64,000 bases of DNA from Noviherbaspirillum sp. UKPF54 (GTDB taxonomy: Bacteria > Pseudomonadota > Gammaproteobacteria > Burkholderiales > Burkholderiaceae_D): contig NZ_CP040128.1 in the NCBI RefSeq assembly GCF_007874125.1, forward strand, positions 3,534,001-3,598,000. The letters run 5' to 3'. The notes under the pieces were generated by a model. The model was not told the DNA's origin. It saw only the letters and a list, made by a program, of their open reading frames with translations, and searched no databases. This document shows, in pieces, positions 28,362-40,265 of this stretch. The position numbers were made by a program, and so were the translations under genes. Numbering within the stretch: position 1 is the stretch's first letter; each line of letters starts with the position of its first letter.

Positions 28362-29273
28362 ATGCGCAGATACACGCTTCGCCAGCTGGATATCTTCTTG
28401 ATGCTCGCGCGCGAGCAGTCGGTGTCGCGCGCCGCCGAAAAGCTGCATGTGACGCAGCCGGCGGTATCGATGCAGCTGCGGCTGCTGGAAGAGGCGGTCG
28501 GCGTGGCGCTGTTCGAACAGGCCGGCCGGCGCATCCGCCTGACCGACGCCGGCGAGGAGTTCCGCCGCTATGCGGGCGCGGCGATGGCGCAGTTCAGGGA
28601 GCTGGACGATGCGATGGCGCAGCGGGTCGGGATGAAGAAGGGCCGCATCGAACTGGCGATCGTGAGCACCGCGAAATACTTCGTGCCGATGCTGCTGGTG
28701 AACTTCCGCAAGCGCTTCCCCGGCATCGAGGTCGCGCTGCACATTCACAACCGCGACATCATCAGCGGCATGCTCGCGCGTAACGAGGTCGACCTCGTCA
28801 TCATGGGGCGCGCGCCGGCCAATATCGAATGCAGCGCGACGCCCTTCGCCACCAATCCGCTCGGCGTGGTGAGCGCGCCGGAGCATCCGCTGTCGCGCCG
28901 CCGGCGCGCGCCGCTCGCCATCCTGGCGGACCAGGAATTCGTGGTGCGCGAAAAGGGATCGGGCACGCGCCACAGCATGGAAAACCTGTTCGAGGAGCAC
29001 GGCATCGCGCCGCCGGTCGTGATGGAAATGCCGAGCAACGAAACCATCAAGCAGGCGGTCATGGCCGGCATGGGGCTCGGTTTCCTGTCGCTGCGCACGG
29101 TGCGCCACGAGCTCGCGGCCGGCCACCTGACGCTGCTCGATATCGAGGGCTTGCCGCTGCTGCGCCACTGGCATGTGACGCACCTGCAGTCGAAGCGGCT
29201 GTCGCCGGCGGCGCAGGCGTTCAAGGCATTCCTGATCGAGGAAGCGGGTCCGCTGGTGAACTTGTGGGCGTGA
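28362..29273 (+). CDS. cbbR: LysR-type regulator CbbR
   Basis: 303 residues. The N-terminal MRRYTLRQLDIFLMLAREQS and SRAAEKLHVTQPAVSMQLR form the winged helix-turn-helix, and the effector domain follows from residue 90. The divergent position next to cbbL identifies it as CbbR, which activates the cbb operon in response to metabolites such as RuBP or NADPH. The ATG at 28362 gives the standard CbbR N-terminus; the GTG 21 codons upstream would add an unconserved stretch across the promoter. Confidence 0.94.
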   Translation: MRRYTLRQLDIFLMLAREQSVSRAAEKLHVTQPAVSMQLRLLEEAVGVALFEQAGRRIRLTDAGEEFRRYAGAAMAQFRELDDAMAQRVGMKKGRIELAIVSTAKYFVPMLLVNFRKRFPGIEVALHIHNRDIISGMLARNEVDLVIMGRAPANIECSATPFATNPLGVVSAPEHPLSRRRRAPLAILADQEFVVREKGSGTRHSMENLFEEHGIAPPVVMEMPSNETIKQAVMAGMGLGFLSLRTVRHELAAGHLTLLDIEGLPLLRHWHVTHLQSKRLSPAAQAFKAFLIEEAGPLVNLWA

Positions 29274-29274
29274 A

Positions 29275-29290
29275 GGCGCCGCATGGCGCC
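29275..29290. other. Short hairpin filling the gap between convergent genes
   Basis: GGCGCC-GCAT-GGCGCC occupies the 18 bases between the cbbR stop and the response-regulator stop. There is no T-run; it may weakly terminate both transcripts. Confidence 0.35.
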
Positions 29291-29291
29291 G

Positions 29292-30959
29292 TCACTGCGA
29301 AAAGCCGCCCCACGCGCGGATGTGCGATTTCGCACTCATGTGTTCGAACGGGATGCTGAATTTCTTCAGCGTCGCCCGATAGCGGTCCGACAGTTCGCCC
29401 AGGCCTGGAAGACCCGGGTCCAGGCGGCGCGCGTTTTCGATATGCCGGTGCGCCTGCGCGCCCAGCTCGTCGTCCCAGCCGGCATGGTCGATGCAGGCAA
29501 GCACGGCGGCGGCGGCATTGAGCGCCACGCCCGGATTGTCCGCCATCTTTTGCGCGGCGCGCGTCATGAGCTCCGCCGCGCCCTGGTAATCGCCTTGCGC
29601 GATCTTCGCCTCGCACGACGCGGCGAGTTCGGCCGCCTGCTGGCGGCTTTGCTGCGCCAGGCTTTGGCTCAGGTCCTGGCGGCCGGCGCGTTCGAGCGCG
29701 CCGACGGCGCGCGCCATGGAAAGGTCGTCGGCGGCATTGTTCATCACGTCCAGCATGAGCATGGATGCGTCGTCCTCCATGCCGTTGTTCAGGCAGCTTT
29801 GCGCCAGCACCATCTTCACCTCGTTCGACAAGCCGGCGTTGTCCTGGCAGGCCGCGACCGCTTCCGCCAGGCGCTCCAGCGCGCGCTCGGTTTCGCTGTT
29901 GTGCTCATGGATCAGTGCCGACGAGATGGCGCCGCAGGCCTCGGTCTTCCTGAAGTCGCTCAAGGACTTGCCGAGTTCGTGCACCACCGCGCCGGCTTCA
30001 TGCACGCGCCCTTTTCCGAGCAGGGCCTGCACCAGATGCACATAGTCTTCCGGATCGCGGAAGCGGGAATGGCGTATCTTGCCCGCCACCTCCTGGAATG
30101 CCGACAGCGCCGTGTCGACGTCGCCGATTTCCAGCGCCAGCCGGCCGAGCTTGCGCAACCGGCGCACGGTGTGCGGCGCCAGCGCCACAGCGTCCGCCAG
30201 CACCTGCTTGGCCTGCGCCAGGCGGCCGGCGGCCTCGTGCACCCGGGCCAGGCAGTCATAGGCTTCCCACAGCTTGCCGTTTTCCTGCAGCAGCGCGGTC
30301 AGGATCGCCTCGGCTTCGCCGTGGCGCCGCTGCATGTGCAAGGATTTGGCCAGGCCGAGCAGCCCCCACTCGGCGGCCTTGGTCCGGGACAGTTCTTCAT
30401 ACAGTGCTTCGGCCTGCGCCGGCCGGCCCTGCTGCAGGTACAGGCCGGCGCGCATGAAGCGAAAGTCGAGCGCATGGCGCCGCGACGTGAGTTCACCCTG
30501 CTCGCAGCGGGCGATCGCCTGCAGCAGGTCGCCATGTTCCATGGCGCGGTAGACCGGCATGAACAACGCGCGCTTTTCCAGCGCGCGCCCCACGCGCTCG
30601 AGCAGCGACTGGGCGGTAAACGGCTTCAGCAGATACTCGTTCGGCGCCAGTTCCAGGGTGCTGATCACCTTGCCCTGCCCGCGCTCGGCGGTCACCATCA
30701 TGAACAGGGTGGTCAGCGGCAGCAGGCGGTGCCGGCGCAAGTCTTCCAGCAACTGCTGGCCGTCCTGCCCTTCGCACAGGTCGTATTCGCACAGGATGAT
30801 GTCATACGGCCTTTTCTGCAGTATGCCGATGGCGGTGGAAGCCCGCATCACGTGCTCGATGTGCGTGATCCCGCATTGCGTGAAGATGTTGTGCAGACTG
30901 GTCCGCACATTGGTGCTGGGCTCGATGAACATGACCGTCAGCGCGCTAATTTCGTCCAT
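29292..30959 (-). CDS. Response regulator receiver domain with TPR repeats
   Basis: 555 residues. Residues 8-130 form a receiver domain in which the usual acceptor Asp position appears to be Glu58 (motif C-E-Y-D-L). Thr (VTAERG) and Lys (LLKPF) of the switch are kept. Residues 150-540 are helical repeats of TPR type, for example LYEELSRTKAAEWGLLGLAK. It has no DNA-binding or enzymatic output and should act by protein contacts. The ATG at 30959 begins MDEISALTVMFIEPS; the longer frame is intergenic. It is divergent from a hybrid kinase 305 bp away, its likely partner. Confidence 0.88.
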   Translation of the reverse strand: MDEISALTVMFIEPSTNVRTSLHNIFTQCGITHIEHVMRASTAIGILQKRPYDIILCEYDLCEGQDGQQLLEDLRRHRLLPLTTLFMMVTAERGQGKVISTLELAPNEYLLKPFTAQSLLERVGRALEKRALFMPVYRAMEHGDLLQAIARCEQGELTSRRHALDFRFMRAGLYLQQGRPAQAEALYEELSRTKAAEWGLLGLAKSLHMQRRHGEAEAILTALLQENGKLWEAYDCLARVHEAAGRLAQAKQVLADAVALAPHTVRRLRKLGRLALEIGDVDTALSAFQEVAGKIRHSRFRDPEDYVHLVQALLGKGRVHEAGAVVHELGKSLSDFRKTEACGAISSALIHEHNSETERALERLAEAVAACQDNAGLSNEVKMVLAQSCLNNGMEDDASMLMLDVMNNAADDLSMARAVGALERAGRQDLSQSLAQQSRQQAAELAASCEAKIAQGDYQGAAELMTRAAQKMADNPGVALNAAAAVLACIDHAGWDDELGAQAHRHIENARRLDPGLPGLGELSDRYRATLKKFSIPFEHMSAKSHIRAWGGFSQ

Positions 30960-31264
30960 GATCCAGACAAGGAAGCTATAACAGGAAAACAATACCCCGG
31001 CGGCGTGCGCCGGCAGGCTCGGTCTTTCGATCTTACTGCGCCGCGATCGAGATTGCCATACGCGAGCACGCCGCAAGCCTACATGGCCAGCCGACGCGCC
31101 GATTTTGAAGAAAGCCCGGATTATGAATAAAATGACATCAATTCAGCACACTCGCAACGCCGGTGTCAATAACATGCACATTGTGCGCACGTACTAAACA
31201 AGACGGCTGAAAACCGGATAACATGGAGACTTGTTGTCCTTTGGAGAAAACGCCGGAGGAATAG
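30960..31264. promoter_or_regulatory. Divergent promoter region of the TPR regulator and hybrid kinase
   Basis: 305 bp without a gene. The part near 31120-31140 is AT-rich (TATGAATAAAATGAC). GCACA-T-TGTGC at 31176-31186 is a short palindrome that may be an operator. The kinase ribosome site GGAGG is at 31255-31259. Confidence 0.4.
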
Positions 31265-33622
<2,358 letters not shown>

Positions 33623-33691
33623 TCACGGCCCTCACGGCCGGTTTGATGCGCCGGCGGGACCGGCGCCCCTCATCCTGGCCGCAGTGCGGCG

Positions 33692-35128
33692 TCACATGCC
33701 CGGCGTGCAGTCGGTGCAGTGCTCGATTTCCGGCTCACCCTTCAACAGCTTGTCCTGCGCATCGTGCAGCGCGCTGCGCAATCCCTCCTCGATCACCGGA
33801 TGGTAGAACGGCATCTGCAGCATCTGCTCGACCGTCATGCCGCTCTGGCAGGCCCAGGCCAGCAGGTGCGCCAGGTGCTCGGCGCGCGGCCCGGCCATTT
33901 CGGCGCCCAGCAGGCGCCCCGAACCGTGCTCGGCGTACAGCCGCAGCAACCCGCGGTTCTGCCGCATCACCCGGCTGCGGCCCTGGTTGTCGAACGACAC
34001 CGAGCCCACCGCGAAGCTGCCCGGCCGCAGGCTGCGCCAGCCCTGGCCGACGCTGGCGATCTGCGGGTCGGTAAAGACGATGGCCAGCGGCGTGCGGCGC
34101 AGGCCCGGGCGCACATCGGGATAGCGCGCCGCGTTGTCGCCCGCGATGCGCCCCTGGTCGATCGCCTCGTGCAGCAGCGGCCTTTCGTTGTCCGCGTCGC
34201 CGGCGATGAAAATAGTGCTGTCGCAACACTGCATGGTATGCGCATCGAACAGCGGCAACCCGCGCGTGTCGAGCGCAATGCCGGTGCGCTCGAGGCACAG
34301 CGGGCGCAGATTGGGCACGCGCCCGGCCGCCGCCAGCAGCAATGAAAACGAGTCGCTGCGCTCGCTGCCGTCGGCGCCGCGCGAGCGGATCGTCACCTGC
34401 CCGCCGTCGCGCCGCACGTCGAGCAATTCCGTGTCCAGGCGCAGGTCGAGCTCTTGCCGGAATGCGCCGACTGCGGCGGCGAGCACGGCGGGATCGGCCA
34501 GCTGCGCGACCTTGCCGCCGCGCCCGAACAGCGTCACGCGCACGCCCAGCCGCTGCAGCGCCTGCCCGATTTCGAGCCCGATGATGCCGGTGCCGACCAC
34601 CGCGACCGACTCGGGCAGATCGTCCCATGCGAAGACGTCGTCGTTGACCACCAGCAGCTCGCCCGCCGCGCCCAGTTTGGGCGGCACGTGCGGGCTGGAG
34701 CCGGTCGCGATCACCACGCTGCGCGCATGCACGAGGGTGTGCTCACCGACCTGCAGGCGCGCGGCATCGAGGAAGCGCGCGCTGCCGCGCAGCAGGTCGG
34801 CGGGGTCGATGCGGTCGACGCCGGCGACCACATAATCGACGAAGCGGTCGCGCTCCGCGCGCAGCCGCGCCATGACCGCGCGCCCGTCGACGCGCACCGC
34901 GCCGGGGAATACGCCGAACGCCGGCGCCGCGCTCATGCCATGGGCCGCTTCGGCCGCAGCAATCAGCAGCTTGCTGGGCATGCAGCCCACGCGCGCGCAG
35001 GTAGTGCCGTAGGGGCCGCCTTCGATCAGCACCACGCGCTTGTCGTGGTGCGAGCGCGCCGCCTTGTACGCGGTCAGGCCGGCGCTGCCGGCGCCGATGA
35101 CGGCCACGTCCACTTCCAGCTCATGCAT
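33692..35128 (-). CDS. Dihydrolipoyl dehydrogenase-like pyridine nucleotide-disulfide oxidoreductase
   Basis: 478 residues. FAD-binding GAGSAGL, redox disulfide GTTCARVGCMPSK, NAD-binding GTGIIGLEIGQAL, the second FAD loop IFIAGDADN, and the C-terminal dimer region YHPVIEEGLRSAL. The usual HAHPT(L)xE active-site base region is replaced by HPVIEE, so it is probably not the pyruvate dehydrogenase E3. An added C-terminal tail ends in HCTDCTPGM with a CxxC, which could be a second redox site. It is followed leftward by no obvious operon partner. Substrate unknown. Confidence 0.88.
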   Translation of the reverse strand: MHELEVDVAVIGAGSAGLTAYKAARSHHDKRVVLIEGGPYGTTCARVGCMPSKLLIAAAEAAHGMSAAPAFGVFPGAVRVDGRAVMARLRAERDRFVDYVVAGVDRIDPADLLRGSARFLDAARLQVGEHTLVHARSVVIATGSSPHVPPKLGAAGELLVVNDDVFAWDDLPESVAVVGTGIIGLEIGQALQRLGVRVTLFGRGGKVAQLADPAVLAAAVGAFRQELDLRLDTELLDVRRDGGQVTIRSRGADGSERSDSFSLLLAAAGRVPNLRPLCLERTGIALDTRGLPLFDAHTMQCCDSTIFIAGDADNERPLLHEAIDQGRIAGDNAARYPDVRPGLRRTPLAIVFTDPQIASVGQGWRSLRPGSFAVGSVSFDNQGRSRVMRQNRGLLRLYAEHGSGRLLGAEMAGPRAEHLAHLLAWACQSGMTVEQMLQMPFYHPVIEEGLRSALHDAQDKLLKGEPEIEHCTDCTPGM

Positions 35129-35173
35129 GTGCGATGCCCTCGTGAAGATGCTGCGTCATCCGGCCAGCTGCCG

Positions 35174-35626
35174 TCACGGCGCCGTCACCAGATCAGTGTG
35201 GCCGAACCCTTTTTCATAATTGAGCACCGAGATCACCTGCGGCGTGATCTTCAACAGGACGATATCGGAAGCGGCGTCGGACTGTGCCCATTCGGAGATG
35301 TGCGGGTAGCGCTTGAGCATGCACTCGGTCGCACGTTTGATTTCTTCGGAATCGGTCAGGATCTCGGCGGTTGCGCCCATCGACACGCCCTTGATCTGGT
35401 TCCAGTCCTCGTAGTCCTCATTGATCGTGAGCGACACCTTGTTGCAATGGCGGATGTTGTTCGCCTTCTGGCTGTTCTTGCCGATGCCGATGTAGATGGT
35501 CAATCCGTCGTTGGCGTAGCTGACCGTGGTGGCCTGCGGGTATCCATCCGGCCGGATTGTTGCCAGGGTCAAATCCCTGGCGTGCTCGATGATGCGTTGT
35601 ACGAAATCCCTTGTTGCCTGGTCCAT
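35174..35626 (-). CDS. Pyridoxamine 5'-phosphate oxidase-like FMN-binding protein
   Basis: 150 residues, split-barrel flavin fold (LTLATIRPDGYPQATTVSYA, IYIGIGKNSQKANNIRH, VSLTINEDYEDW). Related proteins are general-stress FMN or F420-type reductases. The start has an excellent GTAGGAGGTCGCC site. It lies 45 bp upstream of the disulfide oxidoreductase gene, so an FMN protein and an FAD dithiol enzyme may share a transcript. Confidence 0.88.
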   Translation of the reverse strand: MDQATRDFVQRIIEHARDLTLATIRPDGYPQATTVSYANDGLTIYIGIGKNSQKANNIRHCNKVSLTINEDYEDWNQIKGVSMGATAEILTDSEEIKRATECMLKRYPHISEWAQSDAASDIVLLKITPQVISVLNYEKGFGHTDLVTAP

Positions 35627-35708
35627 GGCGACCTCCTACGCAGAGCAGTCCTGCTTTCGATCAGGCTCTTATTGTGCGTCTGCGGGAGGCATGACGTTTG
35701 ACTTCGAT

Positions 35709-36407
35709 CTATCTGGAGGATTTGTGCGCGGCGACTGTCAGCGTAGTGCCGGTGAAGTCGATTGCCTTGATGGAAATGCTGCCGAAGCTCGCGCCGGAAG
35801 TGTCGCCCTTGACGCGGATATTGTCGAAATTGATTTCACCGATCGAACTGGGCATGGACAAGGTGATCGAGCCGTCCGGATTGACCGTCGTCCTGGCGCG
35901 GGCAGGATCGTACGCCACGTCCTTGATCGTGGTATCCGCTTCCAGGAAATCCAGCACCGGATTCATCGCGGTGACCAGCTTTCCGAGCGTCTTGACGCCC
36001 CCGTCTTTCGACCGGACCTGATGCAGCAGGCTGTCGTCGAGCCCCTGCGCCGCAATTTCACCGAGATCGTCCTCGCTCAGCGCCAGCAAGCCGCCGCGCC
36101 CCTCCTGCCCGGCGGTTTGCACGCTGACCGGCGCGGCCGGGGCGGGCGCGACTGCCAGCGCCTCGATCGGCGCGACCAAGGCGGTCACGAGCGCGGCGGC
36201 CAGGCGCAGCTGGCGCTGCTTGCGCAGCGCACGCTCGATGTGGTGCTGGGTAAGAAGGTTCCACTCGGCGAGAATGTCGCCCAGGCGCTGGCCGGTCTTG
36301 CGCTGCTGCGCAATGGCTTGCGCCAGTTGTTCTTCGGAGATCAGCTTCTGCCTGACCAGAAGCTGGCCCAGCAGCGATTTTTCTTGGCTTTGCGAAAACC
36401 AGCCCAT
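35709..36407 (-). CDS. MshEN (PilB/GspE N-domain) protein with a C-terminal domain of unknown function
   Basis: 232 residues. Residues 9-65 are two tandem MshEN motifs (LLGQLLVRQKLISEEQL and RLGDILAEWNLLTQHHIE), the fold used by type II secretion and pilus ATPases to bind c-di-GMP. The motif Gly is Lys and Asn in the two copies, so ligand binding may be lost. A hydrophobic stretch (LAAALVTALVAPIEALAVA) follows. The C-terminal 130 residues are a Thr/Asp/Ser-rich domain with no match I know. There is no ATPase domain. The ATG has AAAGGCGGG before it. Possible membrane-attached adaptor; function unknown. Confidence 0.75.
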   Translation of the reverse strand: MGWFSQSQEKSLLGQLLVRQKLISEEQLAQAIAQQRKTGQRLGDILAEWNLLTQHHIERALRKQRQLRLAAALVTALVAPIEALAVAPAPAAPVSVQTAGQEGRGGLLALSEDDLGEIAAQGLDDSLLHQVRSKDGGVKTLGKLVTAMNPVLDFLEADTTIKDVAYDPARARTTVNPDGSITLSMPSSIGEINFDNIRVKGDTSGASFGSISIKAIDFTGTTLTVAAHKSSR

Positions 36408-36586
36408 GTTGCCCGCCTTTCAATGGAAGCGAATGCCGCGTCGCGGCACTTGGAGTATGCGGCCGATGCCGCCTGCATGATTCATCTTAATTGATGGAAA
36501 CCATGCCTCCACACAACAAGGTCTGTGATGTCAACAAGTCGCGCAACTGCGACGCGTCAGTGCGCCGAATGCAACATCGACTCCGG

Positions 36587-37156
36587 CTAGTCTTTCTCTC
36601 TTGCTAACGCGAGGAATTCGGTGCGCAGCGGGAAATTGGTTTGCATCTCGCCCAGCAGCGCCGAGGTGACCGTTTCCTGTCCCGGCGTGCGGATGCCGCG
36701 GCTTTCCATGCACATGTGGCGGCAGCGGATCACCACGCCGACCGACAGCGGCTGCAGATGCGTCATGAGCGCTTCGGCGATCTGGATCGTGAGCCGTTCC
36801 TGCACCTGCAGCCGCTTGGAAAAGCATTCCACCAGCCGGGTCAGCTTGGACAGGCCGACGATGCGTCCGTTCGGCGTGTAGCCGACTGTGGCGCTGCCGA
36901 AGAATGGCGCGAGGTGATGCTCGCAATGACTGTAGACCGGGATGCCGCGCACCACGATCAGTTCATTGTATTTTTCGGCGCCGTCCTCGAACACTTTCAG
37001 GATCTCGGCCGGGTCCTGGCCGTAACCGGACGTCCAGTGCTTCCAGGCGCGATCGACGCGCTCCGGCGTATCCTGCAAACCCTGGCGCTGCGGGTCCTCG
37101 CCAATGTGGCGCAGCAGTCGCCGCCAGTCATCCGCGGAAAAATGATTGTCATTCAT
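36587..37156 (-). CDS. folE: GTP cyclohydrolase I
   Basis: 189 residues, the usual size. It makes 7,8-dihydroneopterin triphosphate for folate or pterin biosynthesis. The zinc-binding residues are in YSHCEHHLAPFFG and IRCRHMCMESRG, and TPERVDRAWKHWTSGYG is the substrate region. The ATG at 37156 gives the normal length; the 27 upstream codons are intergenic. It follows the zinc-ribbon gene by 25 bp. Confidence 0.96.
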   Translation of the reverse strand: MNDNHFSADDWRRLLRHIGEDPQRQGLQDTPERVDRAWKHWTSGYGQDPAEILKVFEDGAEKYNELIVVRGIPVYSHCEHHLAPFFGSATVGYTPNGRIVGLSKLTRLVECFSKRLQVQERLTIQIAEALMTHLQPLSVGVVIRCRHMCMESRGIRTPGQETVTSALLGEMQTNFPLRTEFLALAREKD

Positions 37157-37181
37157 GTTGAACTCTCGATGCCCGGCCGAT

Positions 37182-37397
37182 TCAATGATGGTGGTGCGAC
37201 CAGTCGCCGTCGGAAGCGAGATACGATTCGACCGCATCCTTTTGCCCGGTGGCGTGGCGCATCACTTCGCCGCAGGCGCAGATGCCTTGATACGGCTGGA
37301 TATGGGAACAGGCGGAGACTTTTTGCAGAAATACCGTCACCGGCTTCGAACATTTGCGGCACTTGAATGTCAGTGTACGTGATGGCTTTTTGCTCAT
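37182..37397 (-). CDS. Small zinc-ribbon protein with a native C-terminal His run
   Basis: 71 residues. CRKCSK near residue 13 and CACGEV near residue 40 pair two CxxC/CxC sites into a zinc ribbon; ACSHIQPYQGI lies between them. The protein ends in WSHHHH, four native His residues that could also bind metal. The ATG has an AAGGA site. Its 25-bp spacing from folE, a zinc enzyme, suggests co-transcription and possibly zinc handling. Function inferred only from motifs and context. Confidence 0.72.
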   Translation of the reverse strand: MSKKPSRTLTFKCRKCSKPVTVFLQKVSACSHIQPYQGICACGEVMRHATGQKDAVESYLASDGDWSHHHH

Positions 37398-37765
37398 ACT
37401 TTCCTTCATTGATTGAACGTGACAACACAGCATCCGGCATTATCGCCCGAAGCCGCCGAGCCTGCCGACGGCCGGCCGTCTGTTGTAAAGCGAGACATTG
37501 ATGTGGCGCGCAAGTCTTTTTGCAAAGAGCAATATATAATACGCGCCCCTGCTCTGCTGGCCGCAATGGACATGGATACAGGGCTGCTGCTGCCGGATGT
37601 CTTCATCCCGTGACAGCACAAGATTTGCCTCGATATTGATCAACATTATTACCCCCAGCAAGTAAGACCGACGCACCAGTAACAGCATGGCGCCCGCTGC
37701 GCCGCTGAAGTCGCATGGCTGTCATGGCTTCATGCAGTGCGTCGCATCTTGTATTGATTGAAGCA
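37398..37765. promoter_or_regulatory. 368-bp divergent region before rpoD
   Basis: A perfect TATAAT lies at 37535-37540 (in AATATATAATACGC), about 225 bases before the rpoD start, but with no good -35 at 16-18 bases. It may be the rpoD promoter, giving a long leader. TCGATATTGATCAA at 37630-37643 resembles an FNR box (9 of 10), probably by chance. No dnaG or rpsU gene is here. Confidence 0.45.
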
Positions 37766-40246
37766 ATGACCAAACCCGTTAAAACGCTGACACTAACCGC
37801 AAAGACTGCCAAGCCGGAGGCGACGCCGGTCGAGCCCGGCATGGCGCGTACCATCGAACACGCCGCCGATGCGCTGCAACCTCCGACCAAGGTGACCGTC
37901 GTCACCAAGCGCTCGCGCCTGCTGTCGCCCGCCAAGGAAACGGCCGCGCCCGAGCTTCCGGCGACCGGCAACGTGACGGCCGGTGGCGAACCCGCTGCGC
38001 CCGACGCGGCCAAGCCGAAAGTCGTGGTGGTACGCAAAGCGGTGCCCAGGACCGTGGCCAAGCCGGCGGCCGAGCGCATTGCGCCGCCGGCCGCACCGGC
38101 GGCGTCCGCAGCGCCCGCGGCAACGACACCGGCCAGGACCAAGGCCGCGCCGCGCCAGGACAAGCCGGCCGCCGAACCGGCCACGACAGCGGCCGAGATC
38201 GACACTTCCGGCTACACCCTGCCGGCGGTGAAAGTGCCGGGCCGGCGCGGTCGCCGCCCGTCCGAATACCAGCCGGAACACGACGAGCTGGCCGCGGTCA
38301 ACGCGGTGGAGCGCGCCGAAATGACGGCGGCTTCGCGCGCGCGCAAGACCACGAGCGCCAGCATGAGCGCGGAAGACATGGAAGTGCGGCGCAAGCAGAT
38401 CATGGCGCTGGTCAAGGCCGGCAAGGAGCGCGGCTTTTTGACCCACGCCGAGATCCACGACCACTTGCCGGACGACTCGACCAGCCAGGAAACGCTCGAC
38501 AGCATCATCGCCACGCTGTCCGACATGGGCATCGCCGTGTACGACCAGGCGCCCGATGCCGAGACGCTGCTGCTGTCCGATAACGTGGTGGCGGTCAGCG
38601 ACGACGACGCGGAAGCGGCCGTCAACACCGCGCTGTCCAGCGTGGACGCCGACTTCGGCCGCACCACCGATCCGGTGCGCATGTACATGCGCGAGATGGC
38701 GACCGTGCCGCTGTTGACCCGCCAGGGCGAAATCGAGATCGCGCAGCGCATCGAAGCCGGCTTCACCGACATGATGCAGGCGGTGTCCGCCTGCCCGGCC
38801 GCGATCGAGGAAATCCTGGCGCAGGTCGAGCGCATCAGGAAGGACGAAATCCGCATCGACGACGTGGTCGACGGTCTGGTCGACCCGACCACGCCGGATG
38901 AGGCGGCCGTTGTCGCCAGCGCCGCCGACGACGAGGAAGACGACGAGGAACTGGACGAAGACGCCGCCGACGACGAGGAAGACGACAGCACGTCCGGCAG
39001 CGGCGCGGCCAGCCTGTCGGAAGAGCAGCTGGCGCAGCTGCAGAAGACCGCGCTGGAGCGCTTCGCGCTGATCGCGGCGCATTTCGACAAGATGCGCGCC
39101 GTGGCCGAACAGGAAGGCACGCATTCCAACGCCTACCGCGAAGCGCAACAGACGATCACCGCCGACCTGCTCGGCATGCGCTTTACCGCCAAGATGGTGG
39201 AAAAGCTGTGCGACATGCTGCGCTCCCAGGTCGAGGAAGTGCGCCGCCTGGAACGCCAGATCCTCGATATCGCGGTCAACAAGTGCGGCATGCCGCGCGA
39301 GCATTTCATCAAGGTTTTCCCGGGCAACGAGACCAACCTGGCCTGGGTCGATGCCGAAGCCGACAGCGACAAGGCCTATGCCGTCACGCTGCGCCGCCAC
39401 ATCCCGGCGGTGAAGGAATACCAGAAGCGGCTGGGCGACCTGCAGGCGCGCGTGGCGCTGCCGCTGGCAGAACTGCGCAAGATCAACAAGCAGATGACGA
39501 CCGGCGAGATGAAGGCGCGCAACGCCAAGCGCGAGATGGTGGAAGCCAACCTGCGCCTGGTAATTTCGATCGCGAAGAAGTACGTCAACCGCGGCCTGCA
39601 GTTCCTCGACCTGATCCAGGAAGGCAATATCGGCTTGCTCAAGGCGGTGGACAAGTTCGAATACCGCCGCGGCTACAAGTTCTCGACCTATGCGACCTGG
39701 TGGATCCGCCAGGCCATCACGCGCGCCATCGCCGACCAGGCGCGCACCATCCGCGTGCCAGTGCACATGATCGAAACGATCAACAAGATGAACCGCATCT
39801 CGCGCCAGATCCTGATGGAGACCGGTTCCGAGCCGGACGCCGCGATGCTGGCGAAGAAGATGGACATGCCGGAAAAGAAGGTGCGCGAAATCCTGAAGAT
39901 CGCCAAGGAGCCGGTGTCGATGGATACGCCGATGGGCGACGACGGCGACTCGCAGCTGGGCGACTTCATCGAGGACAGCTCCACGCTGTCGCCAGCCGAC
40001 GCCGCGCTGCACGCATCGATGCGCAACGTGATCAAGGATGTGCTGGACTCGCTGCCGGCGCGCGAAGCGAAGGTGCTGCGCATGCGCTACGGGATCGACA
40101 TGGCGAGCGACGCCACGCTGGAAGAAGTCGGCAAGCAGTTCGACGTCACCCGCGAGCGCATCCGCCAGATCGAATCGAAGGCGATGAACAAGCTGCGCCA
40201 CGCCTCGCGCGCGGACCGGCTGCGGACTTTCCTGGAAAGTAATTAA
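37766..40246 (+). CDS. rpoD: RNA polymerase primary sigma factor (sigma-70)
   Basis: 826 residues, longer than E. coli RpoD (613) because of a Lys/Pro/Ala-rich N-terminal extension of about 200 residues. Region 1.1 and a highly acidic stretch of Glu/Asp near residue 400 come before the core. Region 2.4 is [20 protein letters not shown], region 3 is [16 protein letters not shown], and region 4.2 is [18 protein letters not shown]. The ATG at 37766 starts [13 protein letters not shown]; an ATG 17 codons upstream is possible. It stands alone rather than in an rpsU-dnaG-rpoD operon and ends with a strong terminator. Confidence 0.96.
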   Translation: MTKPVKTLTLTAKTAKPEATPVEPGMARTIEHAADALQPPTKVTVVTKRSRLLSPAKETAAPELPATGNVTAGGEPAAPDAAKPKVVVVRKAVPRTVAKPAAERIAPPAAPAASAAPAATTPARTKAAPRQDKPAAEPATTAAEIDTSGYTLPAVKVPGRRGRRPSEYQPEHDELAAVNAVERAEMTAASRARKTTSASMSAEDMEVRRKQIMALVKAGKERGFLTHAEIHDHLPDDSTSQETLDSIIATLSDMGIAVYDQAPDAETLLLSDNVVAVSDDDAEAAVNTALSSVDADFGRTTDPVRMYMREMATVPLLTRQGEIEIAQRIEAGFTDMMQAVSACPAAIEEILAQVERIRKDEIRIDDVVDGLVDPTTPDEAAVVASAADDEEDDEELDEDAADDEEDDSTSGSGAASLSEEQLAQLQKTALERFALIAAHFDKMRAVAEQEGTHSNAYREAQQTITADLLGMRFTAKMVEKLCDMLRSQVEEVRRLERQILDIAVNKCGMPREHFIKVFPGNETNLAWVDAEADSDKAYAVTLRRHIPAVKEYQKRLGDLQARVALPLAELRKINKQMTTGEMKARNAKREMVEANLRLVISIAKKYVNRGLQFLDLIQEGNIGLLKAVDKFEYRRGYKFSTYATWWIRQAITRAIADQARTIRVPVHMIETINKMNRISRQILMETGSEPDAAMLAKKMDMPEKKVREILKIAKEPVSMDTPMGDDGDSQLGDFIEDSSTLSPADAALHASMRNVIKDVLDSLPAREAKVLRMRYGIDMASDATLEEVGKQFDVTRERIRQIESKAMNKLRHASRADRLRTFLESN

Positions 40247-40265
40247 GGCTGCCCGGGATGTGTCG

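Noticed and set aside
37630..37643. FNR-like box TCGATATTGATCAA before rpoD
   Set aside because: It matches 9 of 10 positions, but no suitable -10 lies 30-35 bases downstream and oxygen control of the primary sigma factor is not expected. Probably chance.
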